A stretch of DNA of 64,000 bases from Eutrigla gurnardus (GCA_963514095.1 OY741267.1:31602856-31666855), one strand, 5' to 3'; shown: positions 49,691 through 62,347, counted from the first letter of the stretch. The notes: generated by a model from the sequence alone, not told the origin. Program-made: numbers and translations.

Positions 49691-52600
49691 ATGCCTAGCC
49701 CTTTATTCCACCCCGAGATTATGGACCACGACGTGGTGATCAGCAGCCAGCACAATGGGGTCGGTCTGCCCCGAGAGACGGACCAAGAGTCCCGGGAAGA
49801 GGACCACCAAGAGGCGCTCCGCTTCGCCCTGGACCAGCTGTCACTCATGGCCCTGGAGAAGGTGGACTGTGGGGGCGTCGGAGGTAGCGGAGGCGTCGGG
49901 CTGGTCGACACTCTGGATGGGACCCAGGGCTCTGAGGGATGCAACGGTGTGGGCGGAGGAGGCTACGTGGATCTCCAGATGCTGGAGCATCCCAACGGGT
50001 CCCGGGACTCGCCGTCGTCCTGCTCTCCATCCCCGGAGTACTACGGCTCAGGCGGGTACCACATGGCCGGCTCGCACCCCATGCTCCACGGAGAACAAAG
50101 CTCCGTCCTCTGCAGCAGGAAAAGAAGCGTCAACATGACCGAGTGTGTGCCTGTCCCCAGCTCCGAGCATGTGGCCGAGATCGTGGGGAGACAAGGTAAG
50201 AAGCGTGCGGTGCGGGATTTATTCGTGTTTATGTTTATGTGCAGCATGCAGCCCGGCTGTCCTTTGTTTGGGTGGCAGTCTGGACGAGAGGAGGCTCTCT
50301 GAACTTTTACAGCCCGAGCATGTCTCGCTGCTCCCTCGCTGCTCTGCGTCTTTAATATCGGCTCAATGCGGGTTCTCCACTGAAAACCCGCTATATTTAC
50401 GTTATATTTGTTACAGTATTTAGACAATGCGTTGCCATGGAGTGAGTGAGAGAGTGGGTTGATGAGGAGCAGAGAGGGGGAGGGGTGGGAGAGGGTCAGA
50501 CAAAGCGGCAGATTGTCGGGAGTCTGGACATGTCTAGCAGCCTGCACCAAACAAAGGAAATATGCTAATTCCACATATCGCGGATGATTCGAAGTGGCTT
50601 TGAACACATGAATCTTCTAACGGACTCGTGTAAATATCCGCGGAGGATTATTTCTGTATCCGCGGAGCAGAATTTAAGGTGAAACGGGGGCAGCAGACGC
50701 ACAAACACGGGGCTGGGCGGTGTTACGCCCTGCACCCAGCTCTGTCTGCCGACGCTGCCGCTCGCCTCCGAGCCGCTGCGTTTATCACGGCATCTTTATG
50801 TGTATTTATTATGTTCTTTAACGAACACGCGTCCCCTGCTTTTAACGCACCCCCGCGGTGAGCCCGGTCCGCCCGTCGCAGCCGCGGCAGCGTTACGGCA
50901 TTGTTCTCTTTGTTTGAAAAGCCATGCTTTCTGCTTCCCAGAATGACATCACACTCCGCGCGTCCTATTGGTCGCCGAGGACGACGCGTCCGCATTTAAA
51001 GAAACAGAGCGGTGCAGCAGCGACCGACCTCACGTTAGAGGCAGACAGACGGGCGTCAGTAGCCGCATGTCACGGCTTCTTTTTGCCATGTGTTGTTATG
51101 ACGATGCATTAATAAATCACCTGTGGTGACGGTTTGATGTGTGTTGGGAGGATACAGTACCTGCATCTTGATTCGTTATGAAATCACTCATTCAAAGATG
51201 TACTGTAACAGGTTTTTGTATTCCCCATAACAAAGTAACCTCTTAATTGGGTATTTAAAATTGGTACATTCGAATAGAAATGTCCTATAAAAATAATAAA
51301 TACCTCCATGAACGCTATAATGTTTTTGTTGAAACCGTTTTAAGAGAGTTTTTGAATCAATTTGTGGTTGTATTTAGAGGCGTTTCTAATATTTTGTCCA
51401 CCTCAGTTATATCAATATGGGCAGTTAAAAAGTAAAACAAACCATAGCATCCAAAATCAGCTAAAAAGAACAATCAACACCCCTCGTTCCAACAAAAGTG
51501 AACATTATACCCTTTTCATAATTGGGATTTATGTCGAGCTGTTATATCACACATTAGTTTTAACAGGTTATACGTTATAAACTGCAGACGGTATATATCT
51601 GAACTGTTCTTATTAGACATTGTATATAATCGCAGCTTATGTAAGAGAACTGTATTCATACCATGTTTGAATGCGTGTAAATTCTGATTATGTGCATCTA
51701 CATCTTCCAGGTTGTAAGATTAAGGCCTTGCGAGCCAAAACAAATACCTATATAAAGACTCCAGTCCGAGGTGAGGAGCCAGTGTTCATTGTGACGGGAC
51801 GCAGGGAGGACGTGGAGATGGCCAAGCGTGAAATTGTCTCTGCGGCTGAGCATTTCTCTATGATCCGGGCATCCCGCTGCAAAGCTGGAGCGCCCGGAGG
51901 AGGAGGAGGAGCAGCAGGCACCAGCAGCAGCAGCGGCGGCGGTGGCGGCGGCGGCGCTCTTCCTGGACCACCCCACTTACCTGGTCAGACCACTATACAG
52001 GTACAGAAACCCTACAAGTTTTCCTCTTTGTTATTGTTTTACTCTGCTGGGTAACAGAGAGTTAACTGAATCTGTTTTATTAATAAATGACTCTATTTTG
52101 CCTCCTAGCTACATTAATGTATGTCTCTTGTCCCTGATCTAGGTGAGGGTGCCCTACAGAGTAGTTGGTTTAGTTGTTGGACCAAAGGGAGCAACTATTA
52201 AGCGCATCCAGCAGCAGACTCACACCTACATTGTGACACCCAGTCGAGAGAAAGACCCAGTGTTTGAGGTGACTGGGATGCCGGAGAACGTGGACCGAGC
52301 AAGAGAGGAGATCGAGACCCATATCACCCTGCGAACTGGAACCTTTGTAGACCTGCAGGGAGACAATGACTTCCACTCCAACGGCACTGATGTCAGTCTA
52401 GAAGGCCTTGGTGCCCTGAGCGGAGGACTGGGGGCGTCTCTGTGGTCCAGGGCTTCTGGTCACCATTCGGCCCCCCCTCCTCCACCACCAAACTCCTCCC
52501 CACCTCCTGCTCCTATTCCCATGTCCATCCATCACTCATCCAGCCGGAAGATGTCGTCCTCAGTAGCCTATCACACACACAACGGCGGGATGAGCTCAGA

Positions 52601-53369
52601 CAACTTCAGCACCACTCGCAAGGCCAACGAGGGAGGCAGCCCCACTAGCCCTTTCAGCACAGGCTCCAGCAGTGCTGGGGGAGGATTCACTTTCGGGGGC
52701 GAATCCACCCCAGGGATGCCTTCCTCAGATGAACTGGGTTTTGAGTTTAGTGCCGCCAACATTTGGGCACCTTTCCTCAACGGGGGAACAGGCAATAAGA
52801 CGAATGGCTCCACCCAGCAGCAGCCTTTACGCCGAAACAGCAGCGGCCTCAGCGGTGGCGCCATCACTCCACGATTGTCTCCCACTCTGCCCCAGGACAC
52901 GGGTGTGGGTCCTCTGGATCATCCATTAGCCCGTCGTGCGCAGAGCGACCCCCTTAGCACTCTCTCCTGGCTGCAGTCGGGCAGTGCAGGAGGCGGCTCC
53001 TTCTCTGGAGCGTCTAGTTCCAGCTCCGGCGGCTCCTCGACTGGTTACTCCTCTTGCTCGGCCTCTTCTCTGCCTGGTGGCTCACCCACTGACTCCGAGG
53101 GAGGCAGCAGCGGCGTGGGCCTCAGCTCTGGGATGCTAAGCCGGCTGAAAGGCGGCTCTGGCCCAGGGGTCGCAGGTCTGGTCGGCGTCAGCCCCGGGAT
53201 CAACAGAGACTGCTTTGTGTGTTTCGAGAGTGAGGTGACAGCAGCCCTGGTGCCTTGTGGCCACAACCTGTTTTGCATGGAGTGCGCCGGGCAAATCTGC
53301 CAGTCAGCTGAGCCAGAGTGCCCCGTCTGCCACACCCCCACCACACAGTGCATACGCATCTTCTCCTAA
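49691..53369 (+). CDS. mex3d: MEX3-family RNA-binding protein with two KH domains and a RING finger (MEX3D), three coding exons
   Basis: Exons 49691-50195, 51711-52000, 52143-53369; phases agree; 673 residues (human MEX3D about 650). MEX3 proteins bind mRNA through KH domains and can ubiquitinate partners through the RING. Visible are MPSPLF at the start, the family motif LDQLSLMAL, KKRSVN-type MTECVPVPSSEHVAEIVGRQ leading into KH1 with GRQG (split by intron 1), a Gly/Ser-rich linker made of GGC/AGC codons, KH2 (VRVPYRVVGLVVGPKGATIK, loop GPKG), long Ser/Gly/Pro low-complexity sequence, and the C-terminal C3HC4 RING beginning CFVCFESE with ALVPCGHNLFCMEC and CPVCHTP, ending TTQCIRIFS. Paralogue choice (d rather than a, b or c) rests on the mbd3-uqcr11-tcf3 neighbourhood. 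The intron between exons 2 and 3 (142 bp) splits a region that I recall as one exon in mammals. Confidence 0.93.
50800..51060 (+). promoter_or_regulatory. CpG-rich candidate internal promoter in mex3d intron 1
   Basis: This part of intron 1 has many CpGs. It includes TGACATCA (50943), an inverted CCAAT (CTATTGG, 50966), GACGCGTCCGC and a TATA-like ATTTAAAG at 50995, spaced as in a promoter. It may drive a shorter transcript or simply be part of the 5' CpG island. Inferred from motifs only. Confidence 0.3.
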
Positions 53370-56224
53370 TGCCCCGGCAGGGTGGGTAGGGTGGGAGGTA
53401 AAATATGAGGGTGATGGGGGCAGGAAGGAGACTGGGGAGGGCACCAGCTGTGGTGGAGGTAATGGAAGGATTCACACTAATAACTTTCTCACACACACAC
53501 ACAATGGACCATAATAAATGCATAATAGAGATGATGATACTATACAGATGTTTTGTTTTTGTTTGTTTTTTTGCTGATGACTGTCGAGATTAATAACAAT
53601 AATAATTACAATGACTTATTTTCAGCGTGATGCTAATTGAAACTGGTCTGCAGGCAGTTGGGGCTCAGACAGTCTCAGTGGTGAACTTATGGAAGGAAAC
53701 TAGTGTCTTATCTCTCTTCAGGCCTTCATTTTGACCCGGAGCAGCCTGCACTGCTGTCTGTTGGTCTGTCTCTACATTTCTTCATTCTGGCTTCTTCAGA
53801 TCTCTGCCTGCTTCTCTCACAGCCTTTCCTTTTGACACTTTTGTACTTAACAGATATTTTTCGATGAAGTTGTCAATGAGGCCTGCACTTTTCTACTCCT
53901 TATTTTAATGTTCTTGACAGGACACAAACCGTTCCAACAACAACAACCCCCCCTGCTTTCTCCTCTTGCTCTCTCATGCTGTCATTAGGGACATGGAGTG
54001 GCGGGGTTGCTATTTTCTGTAAGCTTGGAACTTTTTTAAAGGTCCACATGTAGTCAGGCATCTATTGGAACAATACGCGCCTACGGGTCCGCTTAACGAT
54101 GACTTCCTGCTTCTTGTTGCCACACAAAAATTAGCCATCAGTAATGCCAAATGAATGCTATTAATAAACGTCATTTGATTCTTGATCAAATTCAAGAGCG
54201 TGTTGGATGAATTTGGATGCCCCACATTTCAAATGTGGCTGCTGCATTAATTCACATTAATTCTCCTTTTAATAATTGAGAAACGTACCATTATTGATAA
54301 TGTAGGAATGTGTCTGAGGTCAGTTCTCTATACGTCTGGGCTGCCTGGCATCTCCATTGCCTGTATGTGTGTGTGAATAATGCCCACTCATGCCGTTTTC
54401 ACATCAGCATCATTATGTGTCTTCGCCATGAGAAGCTCTGGTTTCTGTCCCGCTACCCCTCCTCTCCACTTCACTCAGTCTTACAGGAAGGCTTTGCTGT
54501 GCTCCATCCAGACCGGGGGACATTTTCCTCTCACAACCTGTCTGTTACATTCAGATCAGTTCCTTTAGTGTTTTCTACTAGTTTTTGACTCGTGACTGTC
54601 AAGTGTGTGGCTCGCAGACATATTTTGAACTCTAGGGTAAGATGGGGCTTTTCTGATGTCACACGTGAATGTTTTCTTTCTTCCCAATAAGGTTATAGAG
54701 AGGCGGCTTCTCCCCACATGAAACAATAACAAGGGGCTTGATTGAACCTTTTTTTTCATGCACTGTAACTCCTGGCCCCTCTAAAAAGAACAGAAACAGC
54801 TCTTACTGTTTTGGTAGTTTTGGTCTTCCACCCCACTCTCACAGCAAAGCTGTATGGCACTCTCTCTCCGATGACACGCGGTCATGCCCATATAGCGCTG
54901 GACTCCTGGCCAAACGTGGTGCACTATATGGTTAGTTGTTTGAGCTTTGTCCTATGTTTTCCTAGCATTACTGAGTAACTCCGGATAAGGTGGTTGCATC
55001 CTGTTTTGTGTTAGTGTTTTTTTTAAGGAATTCAGTGTGAGTTTGCAGTAACTGCCTCCTATAGTGTTAATACTGTACGTATGATTTGGGCGATGTTGGT
55101 GCGATGGTACATGGTTGCCGTTTTGTGGCCCTTTTTTTTGAACATGCATGGAATAATCTCATAGAATGAGACAAGCCATGAAAACGGATTTAAAATGACA
55201 CATCTGATTCTCAAGGGCTTCCTCTGACTGCACAGACACATGATCACATTTTCAGGCTCACACGCAGTAGGTGTAGAACTTATCCTTTATGGCAGCTAGT
55301 AGCTAGGTCATCCAGGGCTTCCAGACACTCATCGTGTTCGAATCTCAGCAGCTGCAGAATGTTTTGCTTCTTGTTTTTTTTTTAATGATTATATTTTTAA
55401 ACTGTCCCTACACAGTCATCACATGTGGAGCCTGTCAGTAGAGCGTAGGGCATTTCAGTCACAGTGTGTCCTCCAGGAAGGGTTGTAGGGTTTTAATATC
55501 GAGGAAATCTCCACCTGCCGATAACTGGTGAGAATGGGCAGTTGCTGCTGTGCTTTGGTGCTCCAGTCGGTATGATGATAAACTTATTCGCTACTTTAGG
55601 TGACGTGGGCAGAAGCTGCGTGGAGGACTCTTATAAGTCGCTGTCCTGGTTGAGCGCAGCAGTGCACTAATTCACGTGTCTACATGTGTAGGAAAATCTA
55701 CCCAGGAGCGAAACCGGAAGTCTCTGTGAAGACTATCCCATGGTGCTTAGGTGCAACTCACTACTAAAACAGCGACGAACAAAAACCAGTTGGTAGCGGA
55801 GGCCTCTTATATCTCCGACTGAACCTCTGCAGTGTACTGTAGACCCGACAAGCCCGTCACATTCACCTCGAAACTCACAAGCCACCCCCTTCAATGAATC
55901 GATCGCTTGTGACTGTCGTGCGAGTCTGTTGAGGCCAAACCTCAAAGCCCCAGTTCAAGCTGTCCGAGTATTACCGTGTTATATTTGCCAGATGGTTCTC
56001 TTGTAAATCCAGGTGTTGCACTGGGATATTTCTGGCCAATGAGACAATGTTAGGGTTTAATGTACAGTAGTTTAATTGTTTAAAAGGTACAAAGTTTTTC
56101 AGATTGACTGCTGATTTTTTTTTTTTAGCCAAACTCACCCCTCCCCCATTTCCTTCCTAAAGGTTTGAAAACAGGGTTTCCTGAGGCATGCTAGCCAGTG
56201 ACCTCTGACCTTTTTTGTGATTTA

Positions 56225-56244
56225 GGGGGGGGGGGGGGGGGGGG
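56225..56244 (+). repeat. uninterrupted run of 20 G in the mex3d 3' UTR
   Basis: Seen directly. In the transcript this would be an unbroken G tract able to form a quadruplex; length is probably polymorphic. Confidence 0.9.
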
Positions 56245-56868
56245 TGCAAAGAGAGTCATGCCATTAAGGGGTGATACCCCTCAAGCCGCCACTCTCTTCT
56301 TTTTTGCTTTAATTCTCTTTGTATGCAGAACCAAAATGTAAAACGTGGGAAAACTAGGTTCCAGGCCTGTGTGTGCGTGTGTGTGTATATACCCTGAATA
56401 CAATCATTGGGATCTTGTTTTCAAAAGCAAAAGGACTTAATTGAAGATAAGTGTAGTTTCTAAAGAACATGTATCATTATTTGTAAGTTAACCATCTGCA
56501 TGTCTTCAAGCCACCTGGCATTAGCTAATTTTTAAGATAAAAAAAAAACAAAAACTTTTTACACATTTTATTTTTTACAATTTATTTGCTTACCTAAATA
56601 TCCCAGACAATAATGTGACCCTTTTTATTACTTCAAATTTATTTTTATTTTCCATTTTTTTTATTTTCTTTATTTCCTGTGTACTACATATAGGCAATTT
56701 ATAACAAAATGAGAAAATTATTGAAGAAATTTTAAAATTGAAATATATTTTATTTGAAAGTTTATGGACCTTTTAACCGTGAGCCGGAAAAATTGTATAA
56801 TCGTATAATTTGAACTGACTTGACGGTTATGAGAAATGTATCAAGAGTTTTATTTTTTATGCTTCTTT

Positions 56869-56874
56869 AATAAA
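56869..56874 (+). terminator. mex3d polyadenylation signal
   Basis: AATAAA in CTTTAATAAAGTCTTG, followed by a GTTTTTGGTTTCATTTTTTT downstream element. This is a textbook arrangement. Confidence 0.65.
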
Positions 56875-56899
56875 GTCTTGTTTTTGGTTTCATTTTTTT

Positions 56900-57430
56900 A
56901 CTGTAAAATAAGAACTGGTGTCTTGTCTTTTTTCCTGGTCTCTTCTGGGTGGAGAAGCTGCGTCTTTGCCACATGGTGGCAGTAAAGACACACCTGCAGG
57001 GAATATAAGCACAAACAATTGTGGGAGTGAAACCTGCAATTGTCTAGCTTTACAAGACAAAAGTATTAGGATATGTTTTTGTAACACACTTCTCTGACAT
57101 ACATTTAATATTTTTATGGTATGCTATACTATGACATTGTTCCATTACATACATTATTAAGTATTTTACAAGTTTTTCATGATATTGTTATGCCATTACA
57201 TGTTTACATGTTAAGCACATACTATGCTATCATTATTTTAATTGTGTATGACTTTAAAATGACTTTACTTTGATATTTTTATGCATTTTTTAACCACACT
57301 ATACTATAACTTTTCTTATGGCACACTACTGTGATTTGTTTTCATGACATACTTTACTATGAATTGTAAAATACATTTTCATTCCATAATATAGATAGAT
57401 TTAACAGATGACATCTTCCATAACATGACA
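56900..57430. other. intergenic DNA after mex3d with decayed repeat units
   Basis: No gene was seen. From about 57080 the sequence repeats loose variants of ACATRCTATRCTATGA and TTACATACAT. These look like degenerate relatives of the monomers in the minisatellite at 57880-60500. Confidence 0.5.
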
Positions 57431-57439
57431 TGACATGTC

Positions 57440-57620
57440 TCAGGGCCTTGCTGGCTGAGTGGGAAACGCGCATGCGCAAGAGTAGAGCAGTGGCTGCAGA
57501 AGAAGGCAGAAGCGGAACGTCTTTCTCAAGGACCGTAAATATACCACGACTGATTTTCAAAAAACATTGCAGCCGAAAAGTCACCAGGTAGATTCTCAGG
57601 TTTGTCAAAGTAACGTCTTT
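57440..57620. promoter_or_regulatory. orphan promoter-like segment with a palindromic NRF-1 site
   Basis: GCGCATGCGC at 57468-57477 is a perfect NRF-1 palindrome. It is set in a short CpG-containing patch inside otherwise AT-rich intergenic DNA. A donor-like CACCAG/GTAGAT lies at 57589. No coding sequence could be linked to it on either strand within the window. Confidence 0.35.
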
Positions 57621-57879
57621 TTCGAAATGTTCACACACGTTTTCGGATACATTTTGAGCTAGCCATGGTGAGATATAAACACACTTCCGGGTTGTTTTCA
57701 AAATAAATCACTAACGAATAACATGAGGATAGCTAGAGCAATTGTGATGCTTTTAATTTGAAACGGGGTGTGAAATGTAGTCCCTCTTCAGCCAATAGTT
57801 ACTCGGTAACTTGACGCCGTCGGTTTATCATGAAAAAGTGCATTATTGTCACTATTCCTGCAGTATTCATTGATAAACA

Positions 57880-60500
57880 ACACGCGTTAGTATGATTTTT
57901 GGATTTTTAGACATGCTATAATGTGACTGATTTTTTCGACATGCTTTGGTATGATTTAGGATTTTTTTGACATGCTATAATGTGACTTTTTATGATTTTT
58001 TTTGACATGCTATAATGTGACTTTTTATGATTTTTTTTTTAACATGCTATAATGTGACTTTTTATGATTTTTCTACATGCTTCAGTACGATTTTTGACTT
58101 TTTTTTTCTCTACATGCTTTGGTGTGATTTCTGATTTTTTTTAACATGCTATAATGTGACTTTTTATGATTTTTTTCGACATGCTATAATGGCCTTTTTT
58201 ATTTTATTTTACATGCTTTGGTGTGATTTTTGATTTTTTTTTTTGACATGCTATAATGTGACTTTTTATGATTTTTCTACATGCTTCAGTACGATTTTTG
58301 ATTTTTTTTTCTCTACATGCTTTGGTGTGATTTCTGATTTTTTTTAACATGCTATAATGTGACTTTTTATGATTTTTTTCGACATGCTATAATGGCCTTT
58401 TTTATTTTATTTTACATGCTTTGGTGTGATTTTAGATTTTTTTTTTAACATGCTATAATGTGACTTTTTATGATTTTTTTCGACATGCTATAATGGCCTT
58501 TTTTATTTTATTTTAATTGCTTTGTTGTGATTTTATTTATTTTTTTGACATGCTATAATGTGACTTTTTATGATTTTTCTACATGCTTCAGTACGATTTT
58601 TGATTTTTTTTCTCTACATGCTTTGGTGTGATTTCTGATTTTTTTTAACATGCTATAATGTGACTTTTCAGGATTTTTTTCGACATGCTATAATGGCCTT
58701 TTTTATTTTATTTTACATGCTTTGGTGTGATTTTAGATTTTTTTTTTGACATGCTATAATTGCCTTTTTTATTTTATTTGACATGCTTTGGTGTGATTTT
58801 TTTTTTTAACATGCTATAATGTGACTTTTTATGATTTTTTTCGACATGCTATAATGGCCTTTCTTATTTTATTTTACATGCATTGGTGTGATTTTAGATT
58901 TTTTTTTTGACATGCTATAATTGCCTTTTTTTATTTTATTTTACATGCTTTGGTGTGATTTTAGATTTTTTTTTGACATGCTATAATGTGACTTTTTAGG
59001 ATTTTCTACATGCTTCAGTACGATGCAGTTCTATATGCTTTGGTGTGATTTCTGATTTTTTTTAACATGCTACAATGTGACTTTTTATGATTTTTTTCGA
59101 CATGCTATAATGGCCTTTTTTATTTTATTTTACATGCTTTGGTGTGATTTTTGATTTTTTTTTCTCTACATGCTTTGGTGTGATTTCTGATTTTTTTTAA
59201 CATGCTATAATGTGACTTTTTATGATTTTTTTCGACATGCTATAATGGCCTTTTTTATTTTATTTTACATGCTTTGGTGTGATTTTTGATTTTTTTTTTG
59301 ACATGCTATAATTGCCTTTTTTATTTTATTTTACATGCTTTGGTGTGATTTTAGATTTTTTTTTTTACATGCTATAATGTGACTTTTTAGGATTTTCTAC
59401 ATGCTTCAGTACGATGCAGTTCTATATGCTTTGGTGTGATTTCTGATTTTTTTTAACATGCTATAATGTGACTTTTTATGATTTTTTTCGACATGCTATA
59501 ATGGCCTTTTTTATTTTATTTTACATGCTTTGGTGTGATTTTATTTATTTTTTTGACATGCTATAATGTGATTTTTTATGATTTTTCTACATGCTTCAGT
59601 ACGATTTTTGTTTTATTTTCTCTACATGCTTTGGTGTGATTTCTGATTTTTTTTAACGTGCTATAATGTGACATTTTACATGCTATAATGGCCTTTTTTA
59701 TTTTATTTTACATGCTTTGGTGTGATTTTTGATTTTTATTTTTGACATGCTATAATTTGACTTTTTATGATTTTTTTCGACATGCTATAATGTGACTTTT
59801 TATGATTTTTTTCGACATGCTATAATGTGACTTTTTATGATTTTTCTACATGCTTCAGTACGATTTTTGATTTTTTTTTCTCTACATGCTTTGGTGTGAT
59901 TTCAGATTTTTTTTTACATGCTATAATGTGACATTTTATGATTTTTTTCGACATGCTATAATGGCCCTTTTTATTTTATTTTACATGCTTTGGTGTGATT
60001 TTAGTTTTTTTTTTTGACATGCTATAATGTGACTTTTTATGATTTTTTTCGACATGCTATAATGTGACTTTTTATGATTTTTCTACATGCTTCTTTACGA
60101 TTTTTGATTTTTTTTTCTCTACATGCTTTGGTGTGATTTCTGATTTTTTTTACATGCTATAATGTGACTTTTTATGATTTTTTTCGACATGCTATAATGG
60201 CCTTTTTTATTTTATTTTACATGCTATAAGGTGACTTTTTATGATTTTTCTACATGCTTCAGTACGATTTATGATTTTTTTCAACATGCTATAATGGCCT
60301 TTTTTATTTTATTTTACATGCTATAATGTGACTTTTTATGATTTTTCTACATGCTTCAGTATATGCTTTTTCATGCCTTTTTTTTCTCCGACATGCTAAT
60401 ACATGCTTTAGTATGATTTTTAAACTTTTTTTCGACACACTATACAATTACTTTTTAAATAACTTCTATTAGACAAGCTATAATATGAATTTTTTATGAC
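57880..60500. repeat. T-rich minisatellite with higher-order structure
   Basis: About 2.6 kb of tandem monomers of 28-37 bp, most starting ACATGCT and ending in a T run on the plus strand. Recurrent variants are CTATAATGTGACTTTTTATG, CTATAATGGCCTTTTTTATT, CTTTGGTGTGATTTTTGATT, CTTTGGTGTGATTTCTGATT and CTTCAGTACGATTTTTGATT. The variants recur in a partly fixed order; the CTTCAGTACGA type returns at roughly 205-bp and 300-bp intervals (near 58078, 58284, 58583). Edges decay gradually on both sides. No open frame or gene was seen. Confidence 0.93.
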
Positions 60501-60870
60501 TTTTTCTGCATCTTTTTTCGAAACATTTTTATGGAAAAATATACTGCAAAAATACTATGAAATGTCAAAATCTTTAGTTTCTACCGATTCTTTGTTAAGA
60601 CTCATTGCAATTCTTACTCCCTGCTTTCTGTTGAGAATGAGCTAAAACATCTGGTACAACTTGGTTAAAGTGTTGGTGTGTGATACTCCCCTCCCCCCTT
60701 TTTACTGAGAGGTCAGAGGTCACATTGAGAACAGATCGAGTGCTCACAGAAGTGGAACCAGTTGTTCCACCTGAAGGTTTGCGTCAACGGTGGCTTCATC
60801 TAAACACCTTTTAAAATCTTCAAGTTTTCTTGACTTACTTCTTTGCAGAACAACAATTTTAAGTATTCTG
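60500..60870. other. intergenic DNA between the minisatellite and the Unc13 3' UTR
   Basis: No gene was seen. It contains a perfect DR1 nuclear-receptor-type repeat at 60710-60722 (AGGTCAGAGGTCA). Confidence 0.5.
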
Positions 60871-62284
60871 TGATTTAATAACCGAATAAACACATTCCCA
60901 CATGAGAATCACACGTACGGTAACGTGATCCTCGGCTACCACAGGGTGAAAAATAAAGCAGAGGTTTAGATTGTGACACAAATGTTCTTTTAATAGGAAG
61001 CAGATCACAGTCAGGCTGCATTTCAGTTCCCCTTCATTCTCTTTTAAGAACAATCAATAATGATAAGAAACAAATTAGAAACATCCTTTGTAGAAAATAA
61101 TTCTCTCATGCGAGTTCTGTGTTCACATTACATTCATATTGGTTAAACATGACGTATTCACAAGCCTTTTGAAAAAAAAATAAACACATTGATGACTTAT
61201 CACTACATAGCTTTGGAAATACAAAAAAAAAACAAGGAAATAAAAATCACATTAAAGAGACACGTGCTGGCACAATAAAGTTTCCCATCATGCAATTGTA
61301 AGTTGATTCTATTCACAGGGTGGGCATCATTGGTCTCCACGGCGTTGTGTCGGCGTGCATGCATGCATGCATGCGTGTCATCTTACACGTGCCCTTTTGT
61401 GCTTGAGCAGAGATTTGTGTGTAGATGTGTGTGTCGTCAGTTGCGTGTGTGTGCAGTGGTGTGTGTGTATGTGTGTGTGTGTACATACATGAAGCAGGCA
61501 ACCAACGAGCCCCAAACTATAAATAGGTTTTTTTGTCGCTTTTCCAGCTACAACCTGACATGTCATGTTTTGTCTTGGGCCCTGGATTACTTATTCAACA
61601 CAAAGAAATAAAGTCGGTGTCCCCAAGCTAGCCGTGGTTTGGGATCTAACTATCCCGTTGATTATAGAAAGAAGGATGTGCAGAGGAAGGAGAACATTCA
61701 GAAGCTTTGTTTTTGGTAGAATTCAGCAGTATTCAATAAAGACATCATGTGACAGGCCAGCAGTGACAGTGTGGTGTAGCTCCACACAGCGACAGGAAAA
61801 CCTCACCGTCACTTACATCCCTACAAAGAGACTATAAGACGAGCCAGACTACGACTGGGCGTGTTTCCTCACCTGTTTGCAGTGAAAGGTAAAGGGGTTC
61901 ATTAACGCAGATGACAAGACTGAAAGTAAGACAATATAAATGCTTGGCGGTGACTCAGATGGCTTCTTTCTTAGAAAACAAACTAACAAAAAACTAAGCT
62001 CTGGTTCGTGCAAATTTGGTCCTAAAGGCAAATAGAAATTCAAGGACAAAACACTTTCCTTCTTATCCAAAACATGAGAAAAAGCTAACACACTTCCATG
62101 GGAATGGGGATTTTATGAGTCATAAATAAAATACAATTTCCTAAAAAGAATCATAAGTTTCCCATTCCTTGGATCTGGATATTGCAGTTGGTGCTCCTGT
62201 ATTTATATCGACAGCGCATACATTAAGGGTATGTAGATACAATATATTGCTCACAATCTCACAGCCCATTTTGCCCAGCCCCCG

Positions 62285-62347
<63 letters not shown>

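Larger units (their letters stand above)
53370..56890 (+). other. mex3d 3' UTR (about 3.5 kb)
   Basis: From the TAA at 53367-53369 to the AATAAA at 56869-56874. Long 3' UTRs are usual in the MEX3 family. It holds a run of 20 G (56225-56244), a (GT)n run near 56370, and a strongly AU-rich last 350 bases (56540-56890). No coding exon is supported. Confidence 0.6.

Noticed and set aside
49755..50607. Several overlapping open frames on both strands around mex3d exon 1
   Set aside because: GC-rich shadow frames of the mex3d exon; only the 49691 frame continues into the KH domain.
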